From: Heligmosomoides polygyrus polygyrus | Taxonomy: Eukaryota; Nematoda; Chromadorea; Rhabditida; Heligmosomidae | DNA: 64,000 nucleotides | Reading direction: 5' to 3' | Assembly: GCA_947396885.1 (NCBI GenBank) | Contig: OX377206.1 | Location: forward strand, 47,227,631-47,291,630 | In this document: positions 1 through 12,023 of the stretch, one piece after another | How positions within the stretch are numbered: the first letter of the stretch is position 1 | Layout: the number at the start of each line of letters is the position of its first letter | Notes under the pieces: generated by a model | Seen by the model: only the letters and a program-made list of their open reading frames with translations | Told to the model about the DNA's origin: nothing | Database searches by the model: none | Position numbers and translations under genes: made by a program

Positions 1-42
1 TGAATCCCGATGCAGGTTTGGCGACGACTGCGGCACGTCTCT
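1..42. repeat. Monomer class b, exemplar (42 bp)
   Basis: The first unit of the window is a full 42 bp class b monomer. Its marks are GATGCAGG followed by TTTGGCGACGACTGC. Across the array the class splits by its last third: GGCACGTCTCT, TGCACGTCTCT, GGCAGGATTCT, AGCAGGGTTCT and GGCACTTCTCT. The GATGCTGG sub-form is common too. The sub-form ending GGCACTTCTCT always precedes the M marker unit. The sub-form with TCCTGATGCAGG carries TGA in the forward frame that reads Ser-Glu-Ser-Arg, which ends that frame. Confidence 0.95.
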
Positions 43-84
43 TAAATCCCAATGTTCGCTGGACGACGTATTCGGCACATATTC
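43..84. repeat. Monomer class c, exemplar (42 bp)
   Basis: Class c units are marked by AATGTTCGCTGG (or AGTGTTTGCTGG, ATATTTGCTTGA) in the first half and by GACGACGTATTCGGCACAT or GACGACGAATTCGGCACAT in the second half, the latter containing an EcoRI site. This exemplar is 42 bp and ends CATATTC. A frequent alternative ends CATATT, is 41 bp long, and changes the reading frame. Confidence 0.95.
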
Positions 85-294
85 TGAACCCCGATGCATG
101 CTTGACGACGTCTGCGACACGTTTCTCGAATATCATCGTTTGCTGGACAACGTCTGCGGCACATACTCTGAAACCCAACGTTCGCTGGACGACGAATTCG
201 GCACATATTCTGAATCCAGACGCATGTTTGATAACGTCTGCGACGCGTCTTCTGAATCCTGATGCAGGTTTGGCGACGACTGCTGCACGTCTCT

Positions 295-335
295 TAAATC
301 CCAATGTTCGCTGGACGACGTATTCGGCACATATT
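295..335. repeat. 41 bp class c unit (one-base deletion form)
   Basis: This unit matches the class c monomer at 43-84 except that the final C is missing, so CATATTC-TGAATC becomes CATATT-TGAATC. The same shortened unit recurs throughout, nearly always followed by a class a unit starting TGAATCACGAC. It creates CAT-ATT-TGA in one forward frame, so most forward open frames end in Ser-Ala-His-Ile. It also shifts the other frames by one. Trimers that contain it are 125 bp; those without it are 126 bp. Confidence 0.93.
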
Positions 336-461
336 TGAATCACGACGCATGTTTGATAACGTCTTCGACACGTCTTCTGAATCCCGATGCAGGTTTGGCG
401 ACGACTGCGGCAGGATTCTTGAATCCCAATATTTGCTTGATGACGAATTCGGCACATATTC

Positions 462-503
462 TGAATCCCGATGCATGTTTTACGACGTATTCGGCACATA
501 TTC
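462..503. repeat. Chimeric a/c monomer, exemplar
   Basis: The first half is class a (GATGCATGTTTTACGACG) and the second half is class c (TATTCGGCACATATTC). The switch falls in or next to the ACGACGT that both classes share. The same hybrid recurs in many higher-order copies, for example at about 2,636-2,677, 5,437-5,478, 39,654-39,695 and 52,930-52,971, so it arose once and was then amplified. It suggests crossover or template switching inside the monomer. Confidence 0.85.
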
Positions 504-782
504 TGAACCCCGATGCATGCTTGACGACGTCTGCGACGCGTCTTCTGAATCCTGATGCAGGTTTGGCGACGACTGCTGCACGTCTCTTAAATCCCAATGT
601 TCGCTGGACGACGTATTCGGCACATATTCTGAACCCCGATGCATGCTTGACGACGTCTGCGACACGTTTCTCGAATATCATCGTTTGCTGGACAACGTCT
701 GCGGCACATACTCTGAAACCCAACGTTCGCTGGACGACGAATTCGGCACATATTCTGAATCCAGACGCATGTTTGATAACGT

Positions 783-2210
783 CTGCGACGCGTCTTCTGA
801 ATCCTGATGCAGGTATGGCGACGACTGCTGCACGTCTCTTAAATCCCAATGTTCGCTGGACGACGTATTCGGCACATATTTGAATCACGACACATGTTTG
901 ATAACGTCTTCGACACGTCTTCTGAATCCCGATGCAGGTTTGGCGACGACTGCAGCAGGGTTCTTGATTCCCAGTGTTTGCTGGACGACGAATTCGGCAC
1001 ATATTTGAATCACGACGCATGTCTGATAACGTCTTCGACACGTCTTCTGAATCCCGATGCTGGTTTGGCGACGACTGCAGCAGGATTCTTGATTCCCAGT
1101 GTTTGCTGGACGACGAATTCGGCACATATTTGAAACACGACGCATGTTTGATAACGTCTTCGACACGTATTCTGAATCCCGATGCAGGTTTGGCGACGAC
1201 TGCGGCACTTCTCTTTAATCCCTTCGTTTGATGGACGACTTCTGCTGTACCTACTCTGAATCCCTATGCATGTTTGACGACGTCTGCGACGCGTCTTCTG
1301 AATCCTGATGCAGGTATGGCGACGACTGCTGCACGTCTCTTAAATCCCAATGTTCGCTGGACGACGTATTCGGCACATATTTGAATCACGACACATGTTT
1401 GATAACGTCTTCGACACGTCTTCTGAATCCCGATGCAGGTTTGGCGACGACTGCAGCAGGGTTCTTGATTCCCAGTGTTTGCTGGACGACGAATTCGGCA
1501 CATATTTGAATCACGACGCATGTCTGATAACGTCTTCGACACGTCTTCTGAATCCCGATGCTGGTTTGGCGACGACTGCAGCAGGATTCTTGATTCCCAG
1601 TGTTTGCTGGACGACGAATTCGGCACATATTTGAAACACGACGCATGTTTGATAACGTCTTCGACACGTATTCTGAATCCCGATGCAGGTTTGGCGACGA
1701 CTGCGGCACTTCTCTTTAATCCCTTCGTTTGATGGACGACTTCTGCTGTACCTACTCTGAATCCCTATGCATGTTTGACGACGTCTGCGACGCGTCTTCT
1801 GAATCCTGATGCAGGTTTGGCGACGACTGCTGCACGTCTCTTAAATCCCAATGTTCGCTGGACGACGTATTCGGCACATATTTGAATCACGACACATGTT
1901 TGATAACGTCTTCGACACGTCTTCTGAATCCCGATGCAGGTTTGGCGACGACTGCAGCAGGGTTCTTGATTCCCAGTGTTTGCTGGACGACGAATTCGGC
2001 ACATATTTGAATCACGACGCATGTCTGATAACGTCTTCGACACGTCTTCTGAATCCCGATGCTGGTTTGGCGACGACTGCAGCAGGATTCTTGATTCCCA
2101 GTGCTTGCTGGACGACGAATTCGGCACATATTTGAATCACGACGCATGTTTGATAACGTCTTCGACACGAATTCTGAATCCCGATGCAGGTTTGGCGACG
2201 ACTGCGGCAC
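783..2210. repeat. Three tandem 501 bp (12-monomer) higher-order copies
   Basis: Sequence from about 783, 1,284 and 1,785 repeats at a lag of exactly 501 bp. The first two copies look identical over their length. The third has GCAGGTTTGGC where the others have GCAGGTATGGC, and it ends in a different continuation instead of an M unit. Twelve 42 bp units would be 504; the three missing bases are three 41 bp class c units. 501 bp is the commonest higher-order period in the left half of the array. Confidence 0.88.
1215..1256. repeat. M marker monomer, exemplar; 51 copies counted
   Basis: M is a diverged class c unit: TTAATCCC then TTCGTTTGATGG, GACGACTTCTGCTG, and a CCTACTC end. The last base of its TGA lies at 1231, 1732, 3405, 4533, 6206, 7629, 8382, 10977, 12023, 13823, 15413, 15914, 17212, 18258, 18759, 19554, 20474, 20975, 21770, 22565, 22816, 24157, 24953, 25999, 26500, 27295, 28590, 28839, 29340, 29841, 30342, 31137, 32432, 32681, 33182, 33683, 34478, 35399, 35648, 36568, 36817, 37487, 38157, 38827, 39078, 44145, 47497, 57038, 58209, 58795 and 61470. 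Typical spacings are 249-251, 501, 795-796, 1,046 and 1,295. Copies at 37,487-47,497 and 58,795 have CCATTCG in place of CCTTCG. The count was made by eye and could miss one or two. Confidence 0.9.
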
Positions 2211-5200
2211 GTCTCTTAAATCCCAATGTTCGCTGGACGACGTATTCGGCACATATTCTGAACCCCGATGCATGCTTGACGACGTCTGCGACACGTTTCT
2301 CGAATATCATCGTTTGCTGGACAACGTCTGCGGCACATACTCTGAAACCCAACGTTCGCTGGACGACGAATTCGGCACATATTCTGAATCCAGACGCATG
2401 TTTGATAACGTCTGCGACGCGTCTTCTGAATCCTGATGCAGGTTTGGCGACGACTGCTGCACGTCTCTTAAATCCCAATGTTCGCTGGACGACGTATTCG
2501 GCACATATTTGAATCACGACGCATGTTTGATAACGTCTTCGACACGTCTTCTGAATCCCGATGCAGGTTTGGCGACGACTGCGGCAGGATTCTTGAATCC
2601 CAATATTTGCTTGATGACGAATTCGGCACATATTCTGAATCCCGATGCATGTTTTACGACGTATTCGGCACATATTCTGAACCCCGATGCATGCTTGACG
2701 ACGTCTGCGACGCGTCTTCTGAATCCTGATGCAGGTTTGGCGACGACTGCTGCACGTCTCTTAAATCCCAATGTTCGCTGGACGACGTATTCGGCACATA
2801 TTCTGAACCCCGATGCATGCTTGACGACGTCTGCGACACGTTTCTCGAATATCATCGTTTGCTGGACAACGTCTGCGGCACATACTCTGAAACCCAACGT
2901 TCGCTGGACGACGAATTCGGCACATATTCTGAATCCAGACGCATGTTTGATAACGTCTGCGACGCGTCTTCTGAATCCTGATGCAGGTATGGCGACGACT
3001 GCTGCACGTCTCTTAAATCCCAATGTTCGCTGGACGACGTATTCGGCACATATTTGAATCACGACACATGTTTGATAACGTCTTCGACACGTCTTCTGAA
3101 TCCCGATGCAGGTTTGGCGACGACTGCAGCAGGGTTCTTGATTCCCAGTGTTTGCTGGACGACGAATTCGGCACATATTTGAATCACGACGCATGTCTGA
3201 TAACGTCTTCGACACGTCTTCTGAATCCCGATGCTGGTTTGGCGACGACTGCAGCAGGATTCTTGATTCCCAGTGTTTGCTGGACGACGAATTCGGCACA
3301 TATTTGAAACACGACGCATGTTTGATAACGTCTTCGACACGTATTCTGAATCCCGATGCAGGTTTGGCGACGACTGCGGCACTTCTCTTTAATCCCTTCG
3401 TTTGATGGACGACTTCTGCTGTACCTACTCTGAATCCCTATGCATGTTTGACGACGTCTGCGACGCGTCTTCTGAATCCTGATGCAGGTTTGGCGACGAC
3501 TGCTGCACGTCTCTTAAATCCCAATGTTCGCTGGACGACGTATTCGGCACATATTTGAATCACGACACATGTTTGATAACGTCTTCGACACGTCTTCTGA
3601 ATCCCGATGCAGGTTTGGCGACGACTGCAGCAGGGTTCTTGATTCCCAGTGTTTGCTGGACGACGAATTCGGCACATATTTGAATCACGACGCATGTCTG
3701 ATAACGTCTTCGACACGTCTTCTGAATCCCGATGCTGGTTTGGCGACGACTGCAGCAGGATTCTTGATTCCCAGTGCTTGCTGGACGACGAATTCGGCAC
3801 ATATTTGAATCACGACGCATGTTTGATAACGTCTTCGACACGTATTCTGAATCCCGATGCAGGTTTGGCGACGACTGCGGCACGTCTCTTAAATCCCAAT
3901 GTTCGCTGGACGACGTATTCGGCACATATTCTGAACCCCGATGCATGCTTGACGACGTCTGCGACACGTTTCTCGAATATCATCGTTTGCTGGACAACGT
4001 CTGCGGCACATACTCTGAAACCCAACGTTCGCTGGACGACGAATTCGGCACATATTCTGAATCCAGACGCATGTTTGATAACGTCTGCGACGCGTCTTCT
4101 GAATCCTGATGCAGGTTTGGCGACGACTGCTGCACGTCTCTTAAATCCCAATGTTCGCTGGACGACGTATTCGGCACATATTTGAATCACGACGCATGTT
4201 TGATAACGTCTTCGACACGTCTTCTGAATCCCGATGCAGGTTTGGCGACGACTGCAGCAGGGTTCTTGATTCCCAGTGTTTGCTGGACGACGAATTCGGC
4301 ACATATTTGAATCACGACGCATGTCTGATAACGTCTTCGACACGTCTTCTGAATCCCGATGCTGGTTTGGCGACGACTGCAGCAGGATTCTTGATTCCCA
4401 GTGTTTGCTGGACGACGAATTCGGCACATATTTGAAACACGACGCATGTTTGATAACGTCTTCGACACGTATTCTGAATCCCGATGCAGGTTTGGCGACG
4501 ACTGCGGCACTTCTCTTTAATCCCTTCGTTTGATGGACGACTTCTGCTGTACCTACTCTGAATCCCTATGCATGTTTGACGACGTCTGCGACGCGTCTTC
4601 TGAATCCTGATGCAGGTTTGGCGACGACTGCTGCACGTCTCTTAAATCCCAATGTTCGCTGGACGACGTATTCGGCACATATTTGAATCACGACACATGT
4701 TTGATAACGTCTTCGACACGTCTTCTGAATCCCGATGCAGGTTTGGCGACGACTGCAGCAGGGTTCTTGATTCCCAGTGTTTGCTGGACGACGAATTCGG
4801 CACATATTTGAATCACGACGCATGTCTGATAACGTCTTCGACACGTCTTCTGAATCCCGATGCTGGTTTGGCGACGACTGCAGCAGGATTCTTGATTCCC
4901 AGTATTTGCTGGACGACGAATTCGGCACATATTTGAATCACGACGCATGTTTGATAACGTCTTCGACACGTATTCTGAATCCCGATGCAGGTTTGGCGAC
5001 GACTGCGGCACGTCTCTTAAATCCCAATGTTCGCTGGACGACGTATTCGGCACATATTCTGAACCCCGATGCATGCTTGACGACGTCTGCGACACGTTTC
5101 TCGAATATCATCGTTTGCTGGACAACGTCTGCGGCACATACTCTGAAACCCAACGTTCGCTGGACGACGAATTCGGCACATATTCTGAATCCAGACGCAT

Positions 5201-8200
5201 GTTTGATAACGTCTGCGACGCGTCTTCTGAATCCTGATGCAGGTTTGGCGACGACTGCTGCACGTCTCTTAAATCCCAATGTTCGCTGGACGACGTATTC
5301 GGCACATATTTGAATCACGACGCATGTTTGATAACGTCTTCGACACGTCTTCTGAATCCCGATGCAGGTTTGGCGACGACTGCGGCAGGATTCTTGAATC
5401 CCAATATTTGCTTGATGACGAATTCGGCACATATTCTGAATCCCGATGCATGTTTTACGACGTATTCGGCACATATTCTGAACCCCGATGCATGCTTGAC
5501 GACGTCTGCGACGCGTCTTCTGAATCCTGATGCAGGTTTGGCGACGACTGCTGCACGTCTCTTAAATCCCAATGTTCGCTGGACGACGTATTCGGCACAT
5601 ATTCTGAACCCCGATGCATGCTTGACGACGTCTGCGACACGTTTCTCGAATATCATCGTTTGCTGGACAACGTCTGCGGCACATACTCTGAAACCCAACG
5701 TTCGCTGGACGACGAATTCGGCACATATTCTGAATCCAGACGCATGTTTGATAACGTCTGCGACGCGTCTTCTGAATCCTGATGCAGGTATGGCGACGAC
5801 TGCTGCACGTCTCTTAAATCCCAATGTTCGCTGGACGACGTATTCGGCACATATTTGAATCACGACACATGTTTGATAACGTCTTCGACACGTCTTCTGA
5901 ATCCCGATGCAGGTTTGGCGACGACTGCAGCAGGGTTCTTGATTCCCAGTGTTTGCTGGACGACGAATTCGGCACATATTTGAATCACGACGCATGTCTG
6001 ATAACGTCTTCGACACGTCTTCTGAATCCCGATGCTGGTTTGGCGACGACTGCAGCAGGATTCTTGATTCCCAGTGTTTGCTGGACGACGAATTCGGCAC
6101 ATATTTGAAACACGACGCATGTTTGATAACGTCTTCGACACGTATTCTGAATCCCGATGCAGGTTTGGCGACGACTGCGGCACTTCTCTTTAATCCCTTC
6201 GTTTGATGGACGACTTCTGCTGTACCTACTCTGAATCCCTATGCATGTTTGACGACGTCTGCGACGCGTCTTCTGAATCCTGATGCAGGTTTGGCGACGA
6301 CTGCTGCACGTCTCTTAAATCCCAATGTTCGCTGGACGACGTATTCGGCACATATTTGAATCACGACACATGTTTGATAACGTCTTCGACACGTCTTCTG
6401 AATCCCGATGCAGGTTTGGCGACGACTGCAGCAGGGTTCTTGATTCCCAGTGTTTGCTGGACGACGAATTCGGCACATATTTGAATCACGACGCATGTCT
6501 GATAACGTCTTCGACACGTCTTCTGAATCCCGATGCTGGTTTGGCGACGACTGCAGCAGGATTCTTGATTCCCAGTGCTTGCTGGACGACGAATTCGGCA
6601 CATATTTGAATCACGACGCATGTTTGATAACGTCTTCGACACGTATTCTGAATCCCGATGCAGGTTTGGCGACGACTGCGGCACGTCTCTTAAATCCCAA
6701 TGTTCGCTGGACGACGTATTCGGCACATATTCTGAACCCCGATGCATGCTTGACGACGTCTGCGACACGTTTCTCGAATATCATCGTTTGCTGGACAACG
6801 TCTGCGGCACATACTCTGAAACCCAACGTTCGCTGGACGACGAATTCGGCACATATTCTGAATCCAGACGCATGTTTGATAACGTCTGCGACGCGTCTTC
6901 TGAATCCTGATGCAGGTTTGGCGACGACTGCTGCACGTCTCTTAAATCCCAATGTTCGCTGGACGACGTATTCGGCACATATTTGAATCACGACGCATGT
7001 TTGATAACGTTTTCGACACGTCTTCTGAATCCCGATGCTGGTTTGGCGACGACTGCGGCAGGATTCTTGAATCCCAATATTTGCTTGATGACGAATTCGG
7101 CACATATTCTGAATCCCGATGCATGTTTTACGACGTATTCGGCACATATTCTGAACCCCGATGCATGCTTGACGACGTCTGCGACGCGTCTTCTGAATCC
7201 TGATGCAGGTTTGGCGACGACTGCTGCACGTCTCTTAAATCCCAATGTTCGCTGGACGACGTATTCGGCACATATTCTGAACCCCGATGCATGCTTGACG
7301 ACGTCTGCGACACGTTTCTCGAATATCATCGTTTGCTGGACAACGTCTGCGGCACATACTCTGAAACCCAACGTTCGCTGGACGACGAATTCGGCACATA
7401 TTCTGAATCCAGACGCATGTTTGATAACGTCTGCGACGCGTCTTCTGAATCCTGATGCAGGTTTGGCGACGACTGCTGCACGTCTCTTAAATCCCAATGT
7501 TCGCTGGACGACGTATTCGGCACATATTTGAATCACGACACATGTTTGATAACGTCTTCGACACGTCTTCTGAATCCCGATGCAGGTTTGGCGACGACTG
7601 CGGCACTTCTCTTTAATCCCTTCGTTTGATGGACGACTTCTGCTGCACCTACTCTGAATCCCTATGCATGTTTGACGACGTCTTCGACACGTCTTCTGAA
7701 TCCTGATGCAGGTTTGGCGACGACTGCTGCACGTCTCTTAAATCCCAATGTTCGCTGGACGACGTATTCGGCACATATTCTGAACCCCGATGCATGCTTG
7801 ACGACGTCTGCGACACGTTTCTCGAATATCATCGTTTGCTGGACAACGTCTGCGGCACATACTCTGAAACCCAACGTTCGCTGGACGACGAATTCGGCAC
7901 ATATTCTGAATCCAGACGCATGTTTGATAACGTCTGCGACGCGTCTTCTGAATCCTGATGCAGGTTTGGCGACGACTGCTGCACGTCTCTTAAATCCCAA
8001 TGTTCGCTGGACGACGTATTCGGCACATATTTGAATCACGACGCATGTTTGATAACGTCTTCGACACGTCTTCTGAATCCCGATGCAGGTTTGGCGACGA
8101 CTGCAGCAGGGTTCTTGATTCCCAGTGTTTGCTGGACGACGAATTCGGCACATATTTGAATCACGACGCATGTCTGATAACGTCTTCGACACGTCTTCTG

Positions 8201-11200
8201 AATCCCGATGCTGGTTTGGCGACGACTGCAGCAGGATTCTTGATTCCCAGTGTTTGCTGGACGACGAATTCGGCACATATTTGAAACACGACGCATGTTT
8301 GATAACGTCTTCGACACGTATTCTGAATCCCGATGCAGGTTTGGCGACGACTGCGGCACTTCTCTTTAATCCCTTCGTTTGATGGACGACTTCTGCTGTA
8401 CCTACTCTGAATCCCTATGCATGTTTGACGACGTCTGCGACGCGTCTTCTGAATCCTGATGCAGGTTTGGCGACGACTGCTGCACGTCTCTTAAATCCCA
8501 ATGTTCGCTGGACGACGTATTCGGCACATATTTGAATCACGACACATGTTTGATAACGTCTTCGACACGTCTTCTGAATCCCGATGCAGGTTTGGCGACG
8601 ACTGCAGCAGGGTTCTTGATTCCCAGTGTTTGCTGGACGACGAATTCGGCACATATTTGAATCACGACGCATGTCTGATAACGTCTTCGACACGTCTTCT
8701 GAATCCCGATGCTGGTTTGGCGACGACTGCAGCAGGATTCTTGATTCCCAGTATTTGCTGGACGACGAATTCGGCACGTATTTGAATCACGACGCATGTT
8801 TGATAACGTCTTCGACACGTATTCTGAATCCCGATGCAGGTTTGGCGACGACTGCGGCACGTCTCTTAAATCCCAATGTTCGCTGGACGACGTATTCGGC
8901 ACATATTCTGAACCCCGATGCATGCTTGACGACGTCTGCGACACGTTTCTCGAATATCATCGTTTGCTGGACAACGTCTGCGGCACATACTCTGAAACCC
9001 AACGTTCGCTGGACGACGAATTCGGCACATATTCTGAATCCAGACGCATGTTTGATAACGTCTGCGACGCGTCTTCTGAATCCTGATGCAGGTTTGGCGA
9101 CGACTGCTGCACGTCTCTTAAATCCCAATGTTCGCTGGACGACGTATTCGGCACATATTTGAATCACGACGCATGTTTGATAACGTTTTCGACACGTCTT
9201 CTGAATCCCGATGCTGGTTTGGCGACGACTGCGGCAGGATTCTTGAATCCCAATATTTGCTTGATGACGAATTCGGCACATATTCTGAATCCCGATGCAT
9301 GTTTTACGACGTATTCGGCACATATTCTGAACCCCGATGCATGCTTGACGACGTCTGCGACGCGTCTTCTGAATCCTGATGCAGGTTTGGCGACGACTGC
9401 TGCACGTCTCTTAAATCCCAATGTTCGCTGGACGACGTATTCGGCACATATTCTGAACCCCGATGCATGCTTGACGACGTCTGCGACACGTTTCTCGAAT
9501 ATCATCGTTTGCTGGACAACGTCTGCGGCACATACTCTGAAACCCAACGTTCGCTGGACGACGAATTCGGCACATATTCTGAATCCAGACGCATGTTTGA
9601 TAACGTCTGCGACGCGTCTTCTGAATCCTGATGCAGGTTTGGCGACGACTGCTGCACGTCTCTTAAATCCCAATGTTCGCTGGACGACGTATTCGGCACA
9701 TATTTGAATCACGACACATGTTTGATAACGTCTTCGACACGTCTTCTGAATCCCGATGCAGGTTTGGCGACGACTGCAGCAGGGTTCTTGATTCCCAGTG
9801 TTTGCTGGACGACGAATTCGGCACATATTTGAATCACGACGCATGTCTGATAACGTCTTCGACACGTCTTCTGAATCCCGATGCTGGTTTGGCGACGACT
9901 GCAGCAGGATTCTTGATTCCCAGTATTTGCTGGACGACGAATTCGGCACATATTTGAATCACGACGCATGTTTGATAACGTCTTCGACACGTATTCTGAA
10001 TCCCGATGCAGGTTTGGCGACGACTGCGGCACGTCTCTTAAATCCCAATGTTCGCTGGACGACGTATTCGGCACATATTCTGAACCCCGATGCATGCTTG
10101 ACGACGTCTGCGACACGTTTCTCGAATATCATCGTTTGCTGGACAACGTCTGCGGCACATACTCTGAAACCCAACGTTCGCTGGACGACGAATTCGGCAC
10201 ATATTCTGAATCCAGACGCATGTTTGATAACGTCTGCGACGCGTCTTCTGAATCCTGATGCAGGTTTGGCGACGACTGCTGCACGTCTCTTAAATCCCAA
10301 TGTTCGCTGGACGACGTATTCGGCACATATTTGAATCACGACGCATGTTTGATAACGTTTTCGACACGTCTTCTGAATCCCGATGCTGGTTTGGCGACGA
10401 CTGCGGCAGGATTCTTGAATCCCAATATTTGCTTGATGACGAATTCGGCACATATTCTGAATCCCGATGCATGTTTTACGACGTATTCGGCACATATTCT
10501 GAACCCCGATGCATGCTTGACGACGTCTGCGACGCGTCTTCTGAATCCTGATGCAGGTTTGGCGACGACTGCTGCACGTCTCTTAAATCCCAATGTTCGC
10601 TGGACGACGTATTCGGCACATATTCTGAACCCCGATGCATGCTTGACGACGTCTGCGACACGTTTCTCGAATATCATCGTTTGCTGGACAACGTCTGCGG
10701 CACATACTCTGAAACCCAACGTTCGCTGGACGACGAATTCGGCACATATTCTGAATCCAGACGCATGTTTGATAACGTCTGCGACGCGTCTTCTGAATCC
10801 TGATGCAGGTTTGGCGACGACTGCTGCACGTCTCTTAAATCCCAATGTTCGCTGGACGACGTATTCGGCACATATTTGAATCACGACACATGTTTGATAA
10901 CGTCTTCGACACGTCTTCTGAATCCCGATGCAGGTTTGGCGACGACTGCGGCACTTCTCTTTAATCCCTTCGTTTGATGGACGACTTCTGCTGCACCTAC
11001 TCTGAATCCCTATGCATGTTTGACGACGTCTTCGACACGTCTTCTGAATCCTGATGCAGGTTTGGCGACGACTGCTGCACGTCTCTTAAATCCCAATGTT
11101 CGCTGGACGACGTATTCGGCACATATTTGAATCACGACGCATGTTTGATAACGTCTTCGACACGTCTTCTGAATCCCGATGCTGGTTTGGCGACGACTGC

Positions 11201-12023
11201 GGCAGGATTCTTGAATCCCAATATTTGCTTGATGACGAATTCGGCACATATTCTGAATCCCGATGCATGTTTTACGACGTATTCGGCACATATTCTGAAC
11301 CCCGATGCATGCTTGACGACGTCTGCGACGCGTCTTCTGAATCCTGATGCAGGTTTGGCGACGACTGCTGCACGTCTCTTAAATCCCAATGTTCGCTGGA
11401 CGACGTATTCGGCACATATTCTGAACCCCGATGCATGCTTGACGACGTCTGCGACACGTTTCTCGAATATCATCGTTTGCTGGACAACGTCTGCGGCACA
11501 TACTCTGAAACCCAACGTTCGCTGGACGACGAATTCGGCACATATTCTGAATCCAGACGCATGTTTGATAACGTCTGCGACGCGTCTTCTGAATCCTGAT
11601 GCAGGTATGGCGACGACTGCTGCACGTCTCTTAAATCCCAATGTTCGCTGGACGACGTATTCGGCACATATTTGAATCACGACACATGTTTGATAACGTC
11701 TTCGACACGTCTTCTGAATCCCGATGCAGGTTTGGCGACGACTGCAGCAGTGTTCTTGATTCCCAGTGTTTGCTGGACGACGAATTCGGCACATATTTGA
11801 ATCACGACGCATGTCTGATAACGTCTTCGACACGTCTTCTGAATCCCGATGCTGGTTTGGCGACGACTGCAGCAGGATTCTTGATTCCCAGTGTTTGCTG
11901 GACGACGAATTCGGCACATATTTGAATCACGACGCAGGTTTGATAACGTCTTCGACACGTATTCTGAATCCCGATGCAGGTTTGGCGACGACTGCGGCAC
12001 TTCTCTTTAATCCCTTCGTTTGA

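Larger units (their letters stand above)
1..12023. repeat. Array domain I: 501, 1,673 and 2,176 bp lags
   Basis: Large blocks recur almost unchanged. The block at 335-1,230 returns at 2,509-3,404 and 5,310-6,205. The block starting near 1,765 returns at 3,438, 4,566, 6,239 and 8,415, giving lags of 1,673, 1,128, 1,673 and 2,176. All lags are whole numbers of monomers (40, 27, 40 and 52). No gene-like or unique sequence lies within. A run of blocks at 6,983, 9,159 and 10,331 shares ATAACGTTTTCGACACG, where others read ATAACGTCTTCG, marking them as recent relatives. Confidence 0.85.

Noticed and set aside
340..1125. Family of 261-codon minus-strand ORFs repeated at 2,514, 5,315, 9,164, 11,132, 17,367 and 25,108
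   Set aside because: The copies exist because the same DNA block is repeated. They start at GTG and stop at the class a TGAATCACGAC site, with no codon-level conservation distinct from the DNA.
974..1231. Recurrent 85-codon forward ORF ending Leu-Phe-Asn-Pro-Phe-Val as a small conserved gene
   Set aside because: The common end is simply the TGA of the M marker unit. The rest is ordinary monomers, and the frame begins inside a class c unit.
1215..1256. CENP-B box in the M unit (TTCGTTTGATGG)
   Set aside because: It shares TTCG and the spaced A with the mammalian box, but the required CGGG is absent (GACG instead). The similarity is too weak to call.
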